Assembly (NCBI GenBank): GCA_025355115.1
Contig: JANXLO010000213.1
Location: 1 to 12,346 of the forward strand
Origin: Chthonomonadaceae bacterium
Lineage (GTDB): Bacteria > Armatimonadota > Chthonomonadetes > Chthonomonadales > Chthonomonadaceae
DNA length: 12,346 nucleotides
Direction: 5' to 3'
The notes below the pieces were generated by a model, which had not been told where the DNA came from, searched no databases, and was given only the letters and a program-made list of their open reading frames with translations. Shown one piece after another: positions 5,922 to 12,346 of this stretch (position 1 is the first letter of the stretch; each line of letters begins with the position of its first letter). The position numbers were made by a program, and so were the translations under genes.

Positions 5922-7055
5922 TCAGAAGCGCAGGTGCCAGAGTTTACGGCGCGGCGGAGGCGCGGATTCGGCAATGACTTCGGCAGCAGTCAAAGGAGAC
6001 TTCTGCGGCTTGGCCGCGTCTACATCCTCCCGCAGCGACGTGAGCGCATGATGCGCATCGGACTCCAGTGAGGTGAGCGCAAAGTCAGCCACGTCGAAGG
6101 CCTCATGAGCCACGGTCTTCTTCTCGATCAGACTGGCTGGCACCTCGGAAGGTCTGAGTGTCTTCAGTTGCGAGGTGGGCTGTACGGTAATTTCCACTCC
6201 GGCGGAGGCCTGAACCGCGGTAGGCTCGGGGAGACTGGAGAGATGGCCTGCCACGACCGCCAGCAGAGAGTCATCCACCGGGTAAGTTGATGGCTCGGCA
6301 AGATGGCCGTTGTCGTCCTGGGCCGTCAGAAATGCCGTTGGGGCGATCTCGAAATCCAGCATCCCAACGATGAGAGTGGAGGCGTCGTTTCGTGTAGGCT
6401 CTCTAATTTCGGTTGATTCCACTGCGCCGGGGCCGGGCAGCAGCGGAATTTCAAGATCAGACAGGGCATGAGAAATCAGCGCGGGCTCTTCAAGCAGGGG
6501 GGCGGTTGGGGCAGAAGCCAGACGCTGGGGCGCGCGCTGGGTCAAGGCGAGGACACTCTGCCTGAGCTCCGAAAGCTCGTAGTGCTGCTCCTCCTGAGCG
6601 ATATGCACCGATTCAAGTTGCATCGCGTGCGACTCCGCCTGCCGCTGCAACTTCACGACGTGCTGTCGGCCAGCCTCCTCCTCGGCCCGCTGCGAGCGGT
6701 CCTGCCAATCCTGCGACTCCGTCTCCATCACGGCAATCTGATCCGCGTATTCGTCGTTGACCTTGGCCAACTCGTCGTTTCGATGCATCATGATCTGCAT
6801 TTGATCCCGAGTGTCCTCGGTCTGATGCCTCAGATTCATCTGAAGGCGGCTCACCGTCAGTCCGTACAGGCTGATAACGACGAACAGAAATCCCGCCGCG
6901 AGGTCCAGCATCTGCAGGAGCGGGGCGTGACGATGCGCCTGAAGCCACACATTCGGGTCGTGACTGCTATCCGTCTGCAGTCCGGTTCCGAGAGCGGCGA
7001 TCAGAAGGGCGGTTGCGACTGCGGCCGCCAGATAGACAACGACATTGCGGCGCAT
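5922..7055 (-). CDS. Two-helix membrane protein with long coiled coil, unknown function
   Basis: The start is ATG 7055, with AAAGGA about nine bases upstream. The open frame continues to 7406, but that part is antisense to the FemAB gene and has no protein-like features. The 377 residues begin with a membrane helix (5-26), a short polar loop of about 20 residues, and a second helix (46-68). The loop should lie outside and the long C-terminal part in the cytoplasm. Residues about 69-175 are rich in Glu, Gln, Arg and His with heptad-like spacing (DQMQIMMHRNDELAKVNDEY and on), a probable coiled coil. The rest is Pro/Thr/Ser-rich and acidic, probably disordered, and ends in a basic-aromatic tip (PRRKLWHLRF). 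I do not recognise a family. A scaffolding or tethering role is a guess from shape only. The DUF6062 gene follows directly. Confidence 0.8.
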   Translation of the reverse strand: MRRNVVVYLAAAVATALLIAALGTGLQTDSSHDPNVWLQAHRHAPLLQMLDLAAGFLFVVISLYGLTVSRLQMNLRHQTEDTRDQMQIMMHRNDELAKVNDEYADQIAVMETESQDWQDRSQRAEEEAGRQHVVKLQRQAESHAMQLESVHIAQEEQHYELSELRQSVLALTQRAPQRLASAPTAPLLEEPALISHALSDLEIPLLPGPGAVESTEIREPTRNDASTLIVGMLDFEIAPTAFLTAQDDNGHLAEPSTYPVDDSLLAVVAGHLSSLPEPTAVQASAGVEITVQPTSQLKTLRPSEVPASLIEKKTVAHEAFDVADFALTSLESDAHHALTSLREDVDAAKPQKSPLTAAEVIAESAPPPRRKLWHLRF

Positions 7056-7242
7056 AGAGATTGGTCCTTTCACGGTCTCTCTATTCTGGCACCGCTGGCC
7101 CCTAAAACGCAATAGCCCTTTCGTCAGCATGCGAACAGTCGCGCCATTAGTGGAAAAGATCGAAAGTGAGGATTTATCATGGGAGGGCGCAGATGCTACC
7201 ATCCCAGGCTGGCTCGGCAGGCAGTCCCTGCCGAGGCGGATG
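7056..7242 (-). promoter_or_regulatory. Gap between FemAB and coiled-coil genes; may hold an internal promoter
   Basis: This is the largest gap in the right-hand leftward run whose flanks I could delimit. It begins with the hairpin at 7213-7235 just after the FemAB stop and ends with AAAGGA before the coiled-coil gene. A separate promoter for the last two genes is plausible, but I see only weak boxes (TTGCGT and CAGAAT, 18 bases apart on the minus strand). It may divide the run into two transcription units. Confidence 0.3.
7213..7235 (-). terminator. Strong 9-bp hairpin just downstream of the FemAB gene
   Basis: On the minus strand CTCGGCAGG and CCTGCCGAG pair perfectly around a 5-base loop, starting seven bases after the FemAB stop. 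The stem is GC-rich and should be stable in RNA. No T-run follows on the minus strand, so it is not a textbook intrinsic terminator. It may be a partial terminator, or it may protect the 3' end of the upstream operon mRNA. Confidence 0.5.
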
Positions 7243-8259
7243 CTAACCCGTCGCTGACAGGCGCTGCGCGAGGGAGTCGGCCAGGCGCTCATAGAAGAGG
7301 AGGTCGAAGGCTCCGATCCCATCAACCCGCCTCCCGCCGAACTGACGCTTGAACTGTGAGAAGCCAGCGTAGAGATGGTCAGTTTGGCCGAATGGGTCGT
7401 AGCCATAAAGATCGTACTCTACGCAGCCGTGCTCCCGCGCCCCCTGCATCGCCTCCCAGTGAAGCAGGTAGGTCGGCATGACGTGACGATGCTGCGAGGA
7501 CGAGCCGCCGTAGAGATAGGTGGCCCGTCGCCCGAACAGAATGACCAGAATCACAGCGAGCGTCTCGCCCTGCCACTCGGCGAAAAACAGCTCCGCCTGA
7601 CCGCTGGGAAAGAGCGCTGCTCCGAGATTGAGGAAGAATCCAAATGGCTCCGCGAAGAAACTCTGGCGTTGCGCCGTCTCTTCGAAAAGAGGGTAGAAGC
7701 GTGCAAAATCACTCATCGCCCGCGAGCGGGTGACCGCAACACCGTGCCGCTGAGCAAGCCCCAGATTGTAGCGGCCCTTCGGGCGCATCTGCGCTCTGAA
7801 CGCCTCTTCGGAAAGTGTCAGGTCGAGCATCAGGGAGTGGATCGGGTTCAGGTCCACCGGAGCCCGGTTCCAGTTGCGCATCAGGGAAGGGCGAGGCGGA
7901 GGCAGATGCGGCTCGATCCGCAGTCCCAGTCCTCCGCTTTGCTCCGCCCGCCGCTCTATGGTCCGGCCGAGCAGCCGGAGTCCTTCCCTTGCCTTCGCGG
8001 AGTCTGCCCACGGCAAAACCGGACCCTCAGGGCAGAGGAAGAGGCCTTCGCTGCCCTGCGCTGGATAGGTGAGCAGACTGGCTCCACCGATCAGGTGGCC
8101 TTCTTCAAACAGCACGTAGCGCAGCGTCTGGTAGCCCTCCGCTCGCTTAAAGGTCGCCCACGCGGAGGACTGCATGAACCCTGATTCTGCCGACGAGCCC
8201 ACCAGCGCATCCCACTCCGCATCCCGCTCAGGCCCTAGTTCCTGAATCTCCAGCCCCAT
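7243..8259 (-). CDS. FemAB-family aminoacyltransferase (lipid II:glycine glycyltransferase-like)
   Basis: The 338-residue protein has the double GNAT-like fold of FemX/FemAB enzymes, which add amino acids from aminoacyl-tRNA to the stem-peptide side chain of lipid II in the cytoplasm. Supporting segments are SGFMQSSAWATFKRAEGY near the N-terminus, and MRPKGRYNLGLAQRHGVAV near the middle, equivalent to the K-x-R-x-x-I-x-K-A segment of the family. The C-terminal signature YLYGGSSSQHRHVMPTYLLH with VEYDLYGYDP is typical. It lacks the long coiled-coil arm of staphylococcal FemA, as do FemX-type members. The ATG at 8259 follows the stop of the upstream gene after only 3 bases, so the two are almost certainly co-transcribed. 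The ribosome binding site is weak, which fits translational coupling. Relatives act on other acceptors, including some exopolysaccharide-linked GNAT proteins, so the substrate is not certain. Confidence 0.88.
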   Translation of the reverse strand: MGLEIQELGPERDAEWDALVGSSAESGFMQSSAWATFKRAEGYQTLRYVLFEEGHLIGGASLLTYPAQGSEGLFLCPEGPVLPWADSAKAREGLRLLGRTIERRAEQSGGLGLRIEPHLPPPRPSLMRNWNRAPVDLNPIHSLMLDLTLSEEAFRAQMRPKGRYNLGLAQRHGVAVTRSRAMSDFARFYPLFEETAQRQSFFAEPFGFFLNLGAALFPSGQAELFFAEWQGETLAVILVILFGRRATYLYGGSSSQHRHVMPTYLLHWEAMQGAREHGCVEYDLYGYDPFGQTDHLYAGFSQFKRQFGGRRVDGIGAFDLLFYERLADSLAQRLSATG

Positions 8260-8262
8260 CGA

Positions 8263-10731
8263 CTATTTGCCTGCCTTGTAGCGAGGCAGCGCCGCGTCGA
8301 TCCGCGCTTTCAGGAGAGCCAAATGGCTGTTTTCGCTCTGGATGCGCTGCGTCTCCTGCGAGTTCTGGTCGACGTCATTTTGTGTGCGGCGGATCGCATC
8401 GGACGCCGGAATCTGCTCGGTGCCGTAGTCCACTTCATAGTCCGAACCGTTATCCCTCTGCAGATTCACATACTCTGCGAGATCAGCCCGCAGAGAGTCC
8501 AACTCCGTCTTTTGCAACTCCATATCGTGCTGGTTCGAGGCAACATTTCCTGCGCGATCCGCCTCTGCCTTCACCAGGACGGAGTAGAGAGCGGCGTTCA
8601 GAAGCGGCGGGCAGGGGAGTGACGGCCCCGACTTCTGCTCGGATGCGAGAGTCGTCCCGTTTGCATCGAGCCAGCCCCCCTTCTCCTCCCGTAGCGCGAT
8701 GGCGCCGTTGACGAGCAGGCGACACCCGATGAAAAGCTCGACCTCCTCAGCGGTCGGCGGAGGCGCGGCCAACGCTCCCGCAGGCGGGTTGCCCAGCCTT
8801 TCGAACGCCGCATTCAATCGTCTGTCCAGATCCTGTAAGTTGTTCAACTCTTTGCGATCTTCCGTCACAGTCGGGAGCATCGCGCTCGTCCAGCCTACCC
8901 AGGAGAGCCAGTCCTGCCGCGATGCAATCGCCTGCCCGACTCCGACGTGCTGCTCGTCAAGCTGCTGCCGAATATTCTCGAACAGAGCCGGATCAGGATA
9001 GAGCATCAGCAGAGGATCGGGATTTTTTGAGTTCATCAGCGCGACCGTCCCATTTGTGACTAGCAGATAGGCGGCATCCGAGAGCGTGATCACAACATCG
9101 CCGTTGTCAAGGACGAGCATATCCTTCGCGGCTACGAAGAGCGACTGGTGCATCTGAGGCGCATCCATCGGTCTCGTCCCGCCATGCACCACAGAGTAGG
9201 AGTGGTAATGCCCTCCGCCGCTCCCGCAGTAGAGGAACGAGCGTGAGGAGTAGGAGACGCCCTCCAGATCGGTGGCATGGCCGTTTCCATAGCTGGAGCG
9301 GAATCCGCTGCCCCTGAAGGTTGGGGAGGCTGCTCTGCCGGAGAGTATGCTGCCTCGCCCAAAGCTGCTCGATCTGCCAAAGCTGCCCTTGCCGCTATTC
9401 CCGAAGCTTCCGCCAGTCCGGGCGGAGGAGCTAAACCCCGGCGATCCGCTGAAACTGCCGCCGGTCGAACGGCTCCCGCTGCTCACGCTCCGTCCCCCTC
9501 CAAAGCTGCTGTGCCCTACGGACGCAGAGCTGCCATGCCCGCCTCCTCCAAAGGAGCCCTTCGCGAACGCATTGTCCGGCGCGATGGCGTTCGCAAGCGT
9601 CATCAGAAGCACCAGGGCCACGAACAGCCGACCGCACCATGCTCCGAACATCTGAAGCTGCATGGGACTCAGGCTCAGGAATTCGCGAAGGCGTGTCAGT
9701 TCGTTGCGAACGTCCTGCGGGAGCGCGGCCGCACGGCGCAGAACTGCGTCCACCAGTCGCTTCAGATCGAGGCCGCTCATTGTGCCGACCACCTGCTTTG
9801 CCAGCGTTTCGACCATAAGGCGCGTGTGTGAAGCGTGCAGAATGGGAATGGAGCGCAGAAGAGGATCGAGGTCGTAGGGATGCTGCGCGGCCTCCTGCTC
9901 GCTCTGCGGGAGGCCAGGATTCAGCAATAGAGGCAGCAGGCAGCCGTTCTCCAGTGTGTGGACGGGCAGCCGTCGCTCGAGGCTCCGCTCCGCTTTGGAG
10001 AATCCCGCTCCGCGTCCCAACTGGCTGATGTCCGCCTGTCGAGTCGGCACGGGACACTCGAGGCTATGCAACAATGACTGGGTCAACGGCCGGTGCGAGG
10101 CGAGCAAAAATCCCCATGCTCCGTAGCCCTGGGCTCGAAACGACGGAATGCAGGCGCGGTAGGGTAGTGCGGAAAGTCCCGCCGCCTTCACCGTCCTCCG
10201 AAGGCACCAGAACGCTTCCGGCACTCGCTGCGGGGAGACCGCGTTTATGGCGATCAGGCCGTCTGGCGTCAGAGCCTTCGAGAGCAGAGCATACCACTCC
10301 CGCGTGAAGACTCTCGTATCCTCCGGCTTCCGGGGCACCGTGAAGTCGCAGAGCACGACGTCGTAGGGCTTAGCGCCTGCAAGAAAGTTCCACGCGTCCT
10401 CTATGTGGACACGAACGCGAGCATCCTCGAACGCGAGTTTATTGAGCGCCGCGAATTGGGTGTGCCCAAGCCCCACGACCTCCGCATCGTAATCCACGAG
10501 ATCGACATGGGCAACGCCGGGAAACCGCAGGCACTCCCGCAGAGCCAGGCCATCCCCTCCTCCGCAGATCAGCACACGCAGCCCGGCAGGGCGATGACGA
10601 TGGGCCAGACAGAGCGCCGGGAGAGCCAGACTCTCGTGATAGATCGCCTCGTCGCGGGAATCGAACTGAAGGTCTCCGTCCAGGTACAGTGCGAAACTGG
10701 CATCATCGCGCTCGTCAATGTATAGACTCAT
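8263..10731 (-). CDS. Spermidine-synthase-like domain fused to signal-peptide-like helix, Gly/Ser-rich region and helical C-terminus
   Basis: The ATG at 10731 overlaps the upstream stop as ATGA and has AAAGGAG eight bases upstream, so the N-terminus is well fixed at 822 residues. Residues 1-245 match spermidine synthase: LYLDGDLQF, Y31-H32-E33, SAM-type motif G57-G-G-D-G61, and YDVVLCDF (123-130). The proton-accepting Asp (D129) is kept, but the second Asp of the D-x-x-D-P loop is Val132, so normal aminopropyl transfer is doubtful. Residues 250-356 are helical. Residues 357-390 look like a full signal peptide (Arg368, hydrophobic 369-384, A-F-A before Lys391). Residues 391-485 are Gly/Ser/Phe-rich with repeated GSFG and SSFG units. 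After a compact domain (about 493-570), the rest is helical and ends in a probable coiled coil (710-822). No stop or frame change separates the parts. It could be a membrane-spanning fusion, or a merged pair of former genes. Confidence 0.85.
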   Translation of the reverse strand: MSLYIDERDDASFALYLDGDLQFDSRDEAIYHESLALPALCLAHRHRPAGLRVLICGGGDGLALRECLRFPGVAHVDLVDYDAEVVGLGHTQFAALNKLAFEDARVRVHIEDAWNFLAGAKPYDVVLCDFTVPRKPEDTRVFTREWYALLSKALTPDGLIAINAVSPQRVPEAFWCLRRTVKAAGLSALPYRACIPSFRAQGYGAWGFLLASHRPLTQSLLHSLECPVPTRQADISQLGRGAGFSKAERSLERRLPVHTLENGCLLPLLLNPGLPQSEQEAAQHPYDLDPLLRSIPILHASHTRLMVETLAKQVVGTMSGLDLKRLVDAVLRRAAALPQDVRNELTRLREFLSLSPMQLQMFGAWCGRLFVALVLLMTLANAIAPDNAFAKGSFGGGGHGSSASVGHSSFGGGRSVSSGSRSTGGSFSGSPGFSSSARTGGSFGNSGKGSFGRSSSFGRGSILSGRAASPTFRGSGFRSSYGNGHATDLEGVSYSSRSFLYCGSGGGHYHSYSVVHGGTRPMDAPQMHQSLFVAAKDMLVLDNGDVVITLSDAAYLLVTNGTVALMNSKNPDPLLMLYPDPALFENIRQQLDEQHVGVGQAIASRQDWLSWVGWTSAMLPTVTEDRKELNNLQDLDRRLNAAFERLGNPPAGALAAPPPTAEEVELFIGCRLLVNGAIALREEKGGWLDANGTTLASEQKSGPSLPCPPLLNAALYSVLVKAEADRAGNVASNQHDMELQKTELDSLRADLAEYVNLQRDNGSDYEVDYGTEQIPASDAIRRTQNDVDQNSQETQRIQSENSHLALLKARIDAALPRYKAGK
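9460..9561 (-). repeat. Imperfect Gly/Ser-Phe coding repeats inside the fusion protein
   Basis: Within the Gly/Ser-rich region of the large fusion protein, short units such as GSFG, SSFG and GGSFSGS recur from about residue 391 to 460. The DNA is correspondingly low in complexity, rich in GCC, TCC and AGC-type triplets when read on the plus strand. The units are too degenerate for a strict tandem repeat. Such stretches are usually flexible linkers or surface-exposed segments. The bounds given cover only the densest part. Confidence 0.4.
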
Positions 10732-11168
10732 GACTGTCGCTCCTTTGCTCCAACTCCAACGACTGCGGCGCTCACAGCGCCTGCTGCGAATCCGGCGATC
10801 AGCGAAAATGCGAACAGTGTCAGCAAGCCTGCGAGAAACTCCTGGCCGCTGTTCGCGCCATCGCTGTGCGGCCCGCCGATGAGGAGTAGGTGAACCGCTG
10901 TATAGAGCCCCATCGCCGTGCCGCCGCTCTTCGCCGCTGTCCAGAATGCGCGCGCCGTCGTGCGCGCTGTCTTCTGCGAGCGGCCCACAGCGATTCCAAC
11001 AAGGCAAGGTACGAGCAGAAAAGCAAAGAAGCCCCAGACGGGAATGGTCCATCCGAGCGGCTGCTGCAGCGATACGCACAGATACCCGATCACGCCGACA
11101 AGCAGACCCCGTCCGCCTCCGGTGCGCCGATTGGCCTGCGCTTGTCGATTTGCCTTCAATGCAGTCAT
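10728..11168 (-). CDS. Four-helix integral membrane protein, unknown function
   Basis: The start is ATG 11168, chosen because AGGAG (11180-11176) stands seven bases upstream. A longer version from 11219 has its nearest GGAGG about 20 bases away. The 146 residues start with a basic, polar segment (KANRQAQANRRTGGGR). Four hydrophobic segments follow at about 21-36, 42-62, 80-100 and 112-140. The second loop is basic (GRSQKTARTTARAF), which places it in the cytoplasm. I do not recognise the family. Its stop overlaps the start of the spermidine-synthase-like fusion gene as ATGA, so the two are translationally coupled and probably work together. In actinobacteria similar speE-like clusters carry small membrane proteins such as DUF350, but this sequence does not obviously match that family. 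Confidence 0.85.
   Translation of the reverse strand: MTALKANRQAQANRRTGGGRGLLVGVIGYLCVSLQQPLGWTIPVWGFFAFLLVPCLVGIAVGRSQKTARTTARAFWTAAKSGGTAMGLYTAVHLLLIGGPHSDGANSGQEFLAGLLTLFAFSLIAGFAAGAVSAAVVGVGAKERQS
10740..10746 (-). promoter_or_regulatory. Ribosome binding site (AAAGGAG) of the spermidine-synthase-like fusion gene
   Basis: AAAGGAG lies eight bases before ATG 10731, inside the end of the membrane-protein gene. It settles the start of the fusion gene and excludes the much longer open frame that continues upstream to 11397. Confidence 0.8.
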
Positions 11169-11234
11169 CGATTGTCTCCTCATTCGATTGACTTCCCTCC
11201 ATTCGGGCATGCTGAACATGCTTCTGACGCGAAC

Positions 11235-11765
11235 TCAATCCTCCCGATAGACGGTGCTGCTTCGCACGGCGCGGTTCTCCTCGGGGTAGGTATGCAATGT
11301 CTCGACGGAGAGAGCCTCCGCTGTCACGCGCCAGCCGATCCATGTGTAGGGCGTCGCTCTGTACAGGCTGGTCGGGTACTCGACATGGAGCTGGCAATCC
11401 GTTTCGAACTTGGAGGCGAGCTCAGAGTTCTCCTCAAGCGAGAACGGAATCAGCGTGATCGTGCAGGCTAGCCCCTGCGCGGAAGCTCGCAATGTCATGG
11501 CCTGCATCGCGTCTATCTCAACAATTGGTGTGAGCCCTTCGCCGCCAATTGTGCATGCCAGCAGCTCAGTCAACTGCTTCTCGCCTCTCGCTAGTGTGAC
11601 GGCGTGGCTCGCGCCAAGCACGGAGAAGGTCACCTCCCACTGCCTCCAAACTGTGCAGCGAGAAGCCAGCACATGCAGAGGCGCGAGATCGACCTGTCCC
11701 GCCACCAGGCGATAACGGAGAGTTGCAGTGCCGTAGGGAAATTCCGGACCGTGTGAGGCATTCAC
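11235..11765 (-). CDS. DUF2617-like protein
   Basis: The start is probably GTG 11765, which overlaps the upstream stop as GTGA. TTG 11771 would add two residues. The 176-residue product has no signal peptide or membrane helix. The central part (TFSVLGASHAVTLARGEKQL followed by TELLAC) matches what I remember of DUF2617, where an L-G-A-S-H segment and a conserved E-x-x-A-C segment occur. DUF2617 has no known function. In actinobacteria it is found near spermidine-synthase-like and small membrane protein genes, and the same kind of neighbours are seen here, which supports the call. The remaining sequence is beta-rich with alternating hydrophobic residues. The family call is moderate and rests on the motif plus context. 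There is no clear ribosome binding site, as expected for coupled translation. Confidence 0.7.
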   Translation of the reverse strand: MNASHGPEFPYGTATLRYRLVAGQVDLAPLHVLASRCTVWRQWEVTFSVLGASHAVTLARGEKQLTELLACTIGGEGLTPIVEIDAMQAMTLRASAQGLACTITLIPFSLEENSELASKFETDCQLHVEYPTSLYRATPYTWIGWRVTAEALSVETLHTYPEENRAVRSSTVYRED

Positions 11766-12346
11766 TTCCAAGCTTCACAGCCCCGGAACGGCATGCACTC
11801 GCCCTCCACATAGCGCGGAAACGGATTGTAGTCGTTGATGCCGGGAACCGCCTCACCGCGCAGCAGGAACGCGCTCGGCCAGCGGCCTTCGGGAGTGAGG
11901 CCGCCTTTGAGCAGGATCCGTGTCGTGGTGGGAATATATCGAATGGTCAGGCCGCAGCGACGCAGCGGTGAGTGGTTGGCATTGGAGCCATGGACGACAT
12001 TCGGATGATGCACCGACACGCCGCCTGCCTTCAGCACGAAGTCCACCGCTTTGTCCTCATCCACCAGTTCGTCGTCCATGCCGGAGCCAAGCACGCTCGC
12101 CACATCGGTGCGCCGCTTCATCTCCTGGAAGGCCATCGTCTGCGTGCCGGGGATCACCCTCATGCAGCCGTTCTCGGGCAGCGAGTCGTCGACCGCCAGC
12201 CAGAGAGTGACGACCTCCATAGGCTCCAATGGCCAGTAGCTGCCGTCCTGATGCCACAGCACGGGCTGCCCGTCGAAGGGCGGCTTGCTGATGTAGTGCG
12301 AGGCGAAGAGCGCGATGTTTGGGCCGATGAACTGCTCGGCGATGTC
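11762..12346 (-). CDS. Phytanoyl-CoA dioxygenase (PhyH) family protein, N-terminus beyond window
   Basis: The frame is open to the right edge, so 194 C-terminal residues are visible. The fold is that of Fe(II)/2-oxoglutarate-dependent oxygenases. The iron-binding H-x-D is in VLWHQDGSYW. The distal His is in HHPNVVHGSNANHS, followed by the Arg expected to hold 2-oxoglutarate in LRRCGLTIRY. NGCMRVIPGT between them is the usual conserved PhyH segment. All metal and cosubstrate residues seem present, so it should be an active hydroxylase. The substrate cannot be told: PhyH proteins act on lipids, amino acids, ectoine and many natural products. Its TGA overlaps the GTG of the DUF2617-like gene, which places it in the same operon, although PhyH genes are not usual members of such clusters. 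Confidence 0.92.
   Translation of the reverse strand, partial: DIAEQFIGPNIALFASHYISKPPFDGQPVLWHQDGSYWPLEPMEVVTLWLAVDDSLPENGCMRVIPGTQTMAFQEMKRRTDVASVLGSGMDDELVDEDKAVDFVLKAGGVSVHHPNVVHGSNANHSPLRRCGLTIRYIPTTTRILLKGGLTPEGRWPSAFLLRGEAVPGINDYNPFPRYVEGECMPFRGCEAWK

Noticed and set aside
7056..7406. N-terminal extension of the coiled-coil protein by 117 codons
   Set aside because: It overlaps the same-strand FemAB gene in another frame and is Ser/Arg-rich without structure. ATG 7055 has its own ribosome binding site and begins with a membrane helix.
7375..8184. A 269-codon rightward open frame opposite the FemAB gene
   Set aside because: It is antisense to a clear FemAB-family gene, is very Arg-rich and shows no domain.
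10732..11397. Upstream extension of the SpeE-like fusion frame by 222 codons
   Set aside because: It overlaps the membrane-protein gene fully in another frame, its translation is Arg/Ser-rich without domain character, and a strong ribosome binding site marks ATG 10731 as the real start.
1..12346. CRISPR array, tRNA, rRNA, insertion sequence or phage remnants
   Set aside because: No regularly spaced repeats, cloverleaf-like elements, transposase motifs or terminal inverted repeats were seen on either strand.

Overview
The window looks like bacterial chromosome of fairly high GC. It has no tRNA, rRNA, CRISPR array, transposase or phage gene that I can see. Shine-Dalgarno sites are clear in front of several genes. 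The mix of genes is a planctomycete-type cytochrome c/DUF1549 protein, a type II NADH dehydrogenase, a DUF6062 protein, a FemAB-type peptidoglycan aminoacyltransferase, and a DUF2617 plus spermidine-synthase-like cluster. This suggests an environmental, deep-branching bacterium such as Armatimonadota or a relative. That placement is inference from gene content only, and Planctomycetota, Verrucomicrobiota or Chloroflexota are not excluded.

Left part (1-2869): a PSCyt1/DUF1549 gene runs leftward off the window edge and is divergent from a rightward type II NADH dehydrogenase gene. The 325-base region between them carries a good -10 box and two short perfect dyads. A 9-bp inverted repeat lies just after the NADH dehydrogenase stop, in the convergent gap before a small leftward membrane-protein gene (2960-3223). 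Bases 3224-3614 hold no gene, only weak promoter candidates.

Middle (3615-5148): a rightward two-gene unit encodes an exported TlpA/thioredoxin-fold protein without any cysteine and a DUF58 protein with an intact MIDAS motif, preceded by a strong ribosome binding site.

Right part (5196-12346, all leftward, read from right to left): the C-terminal part of a phytanoyl-CoA-dioxygenase-like protein, a DUF2617-like protein, a four-helix membrane protein, an unusual 822-residue protein, a FemAB-family enzyme, a membrane-anchored coiled-coil protein and a DUF6062 protein. The first five are joined by GTGA and ATGA overlaps, a 66-base gap and a 3-base gap, so they look like one operon. After the FemAB gene comes a strong 9-bp hairpin in a 187-base gap, then the coiled-coil and DUF6062 genes.

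The most notable object is the 822-residue protein (8263-10731). Its N-terminal third is a spermidine-synthase-like domain. An internal segment then looks like a complete signal peptide, followed by a Gly/Ser-rich stretch and a helical C-terminus, all in one uninterrupted frame. Together with DUF2617, a small membrane protein and a peptidoglycan-bridge enzyme, it suggests an envelope-associated module of unknown function. This reading is inference and rests on domain recognition by eye.
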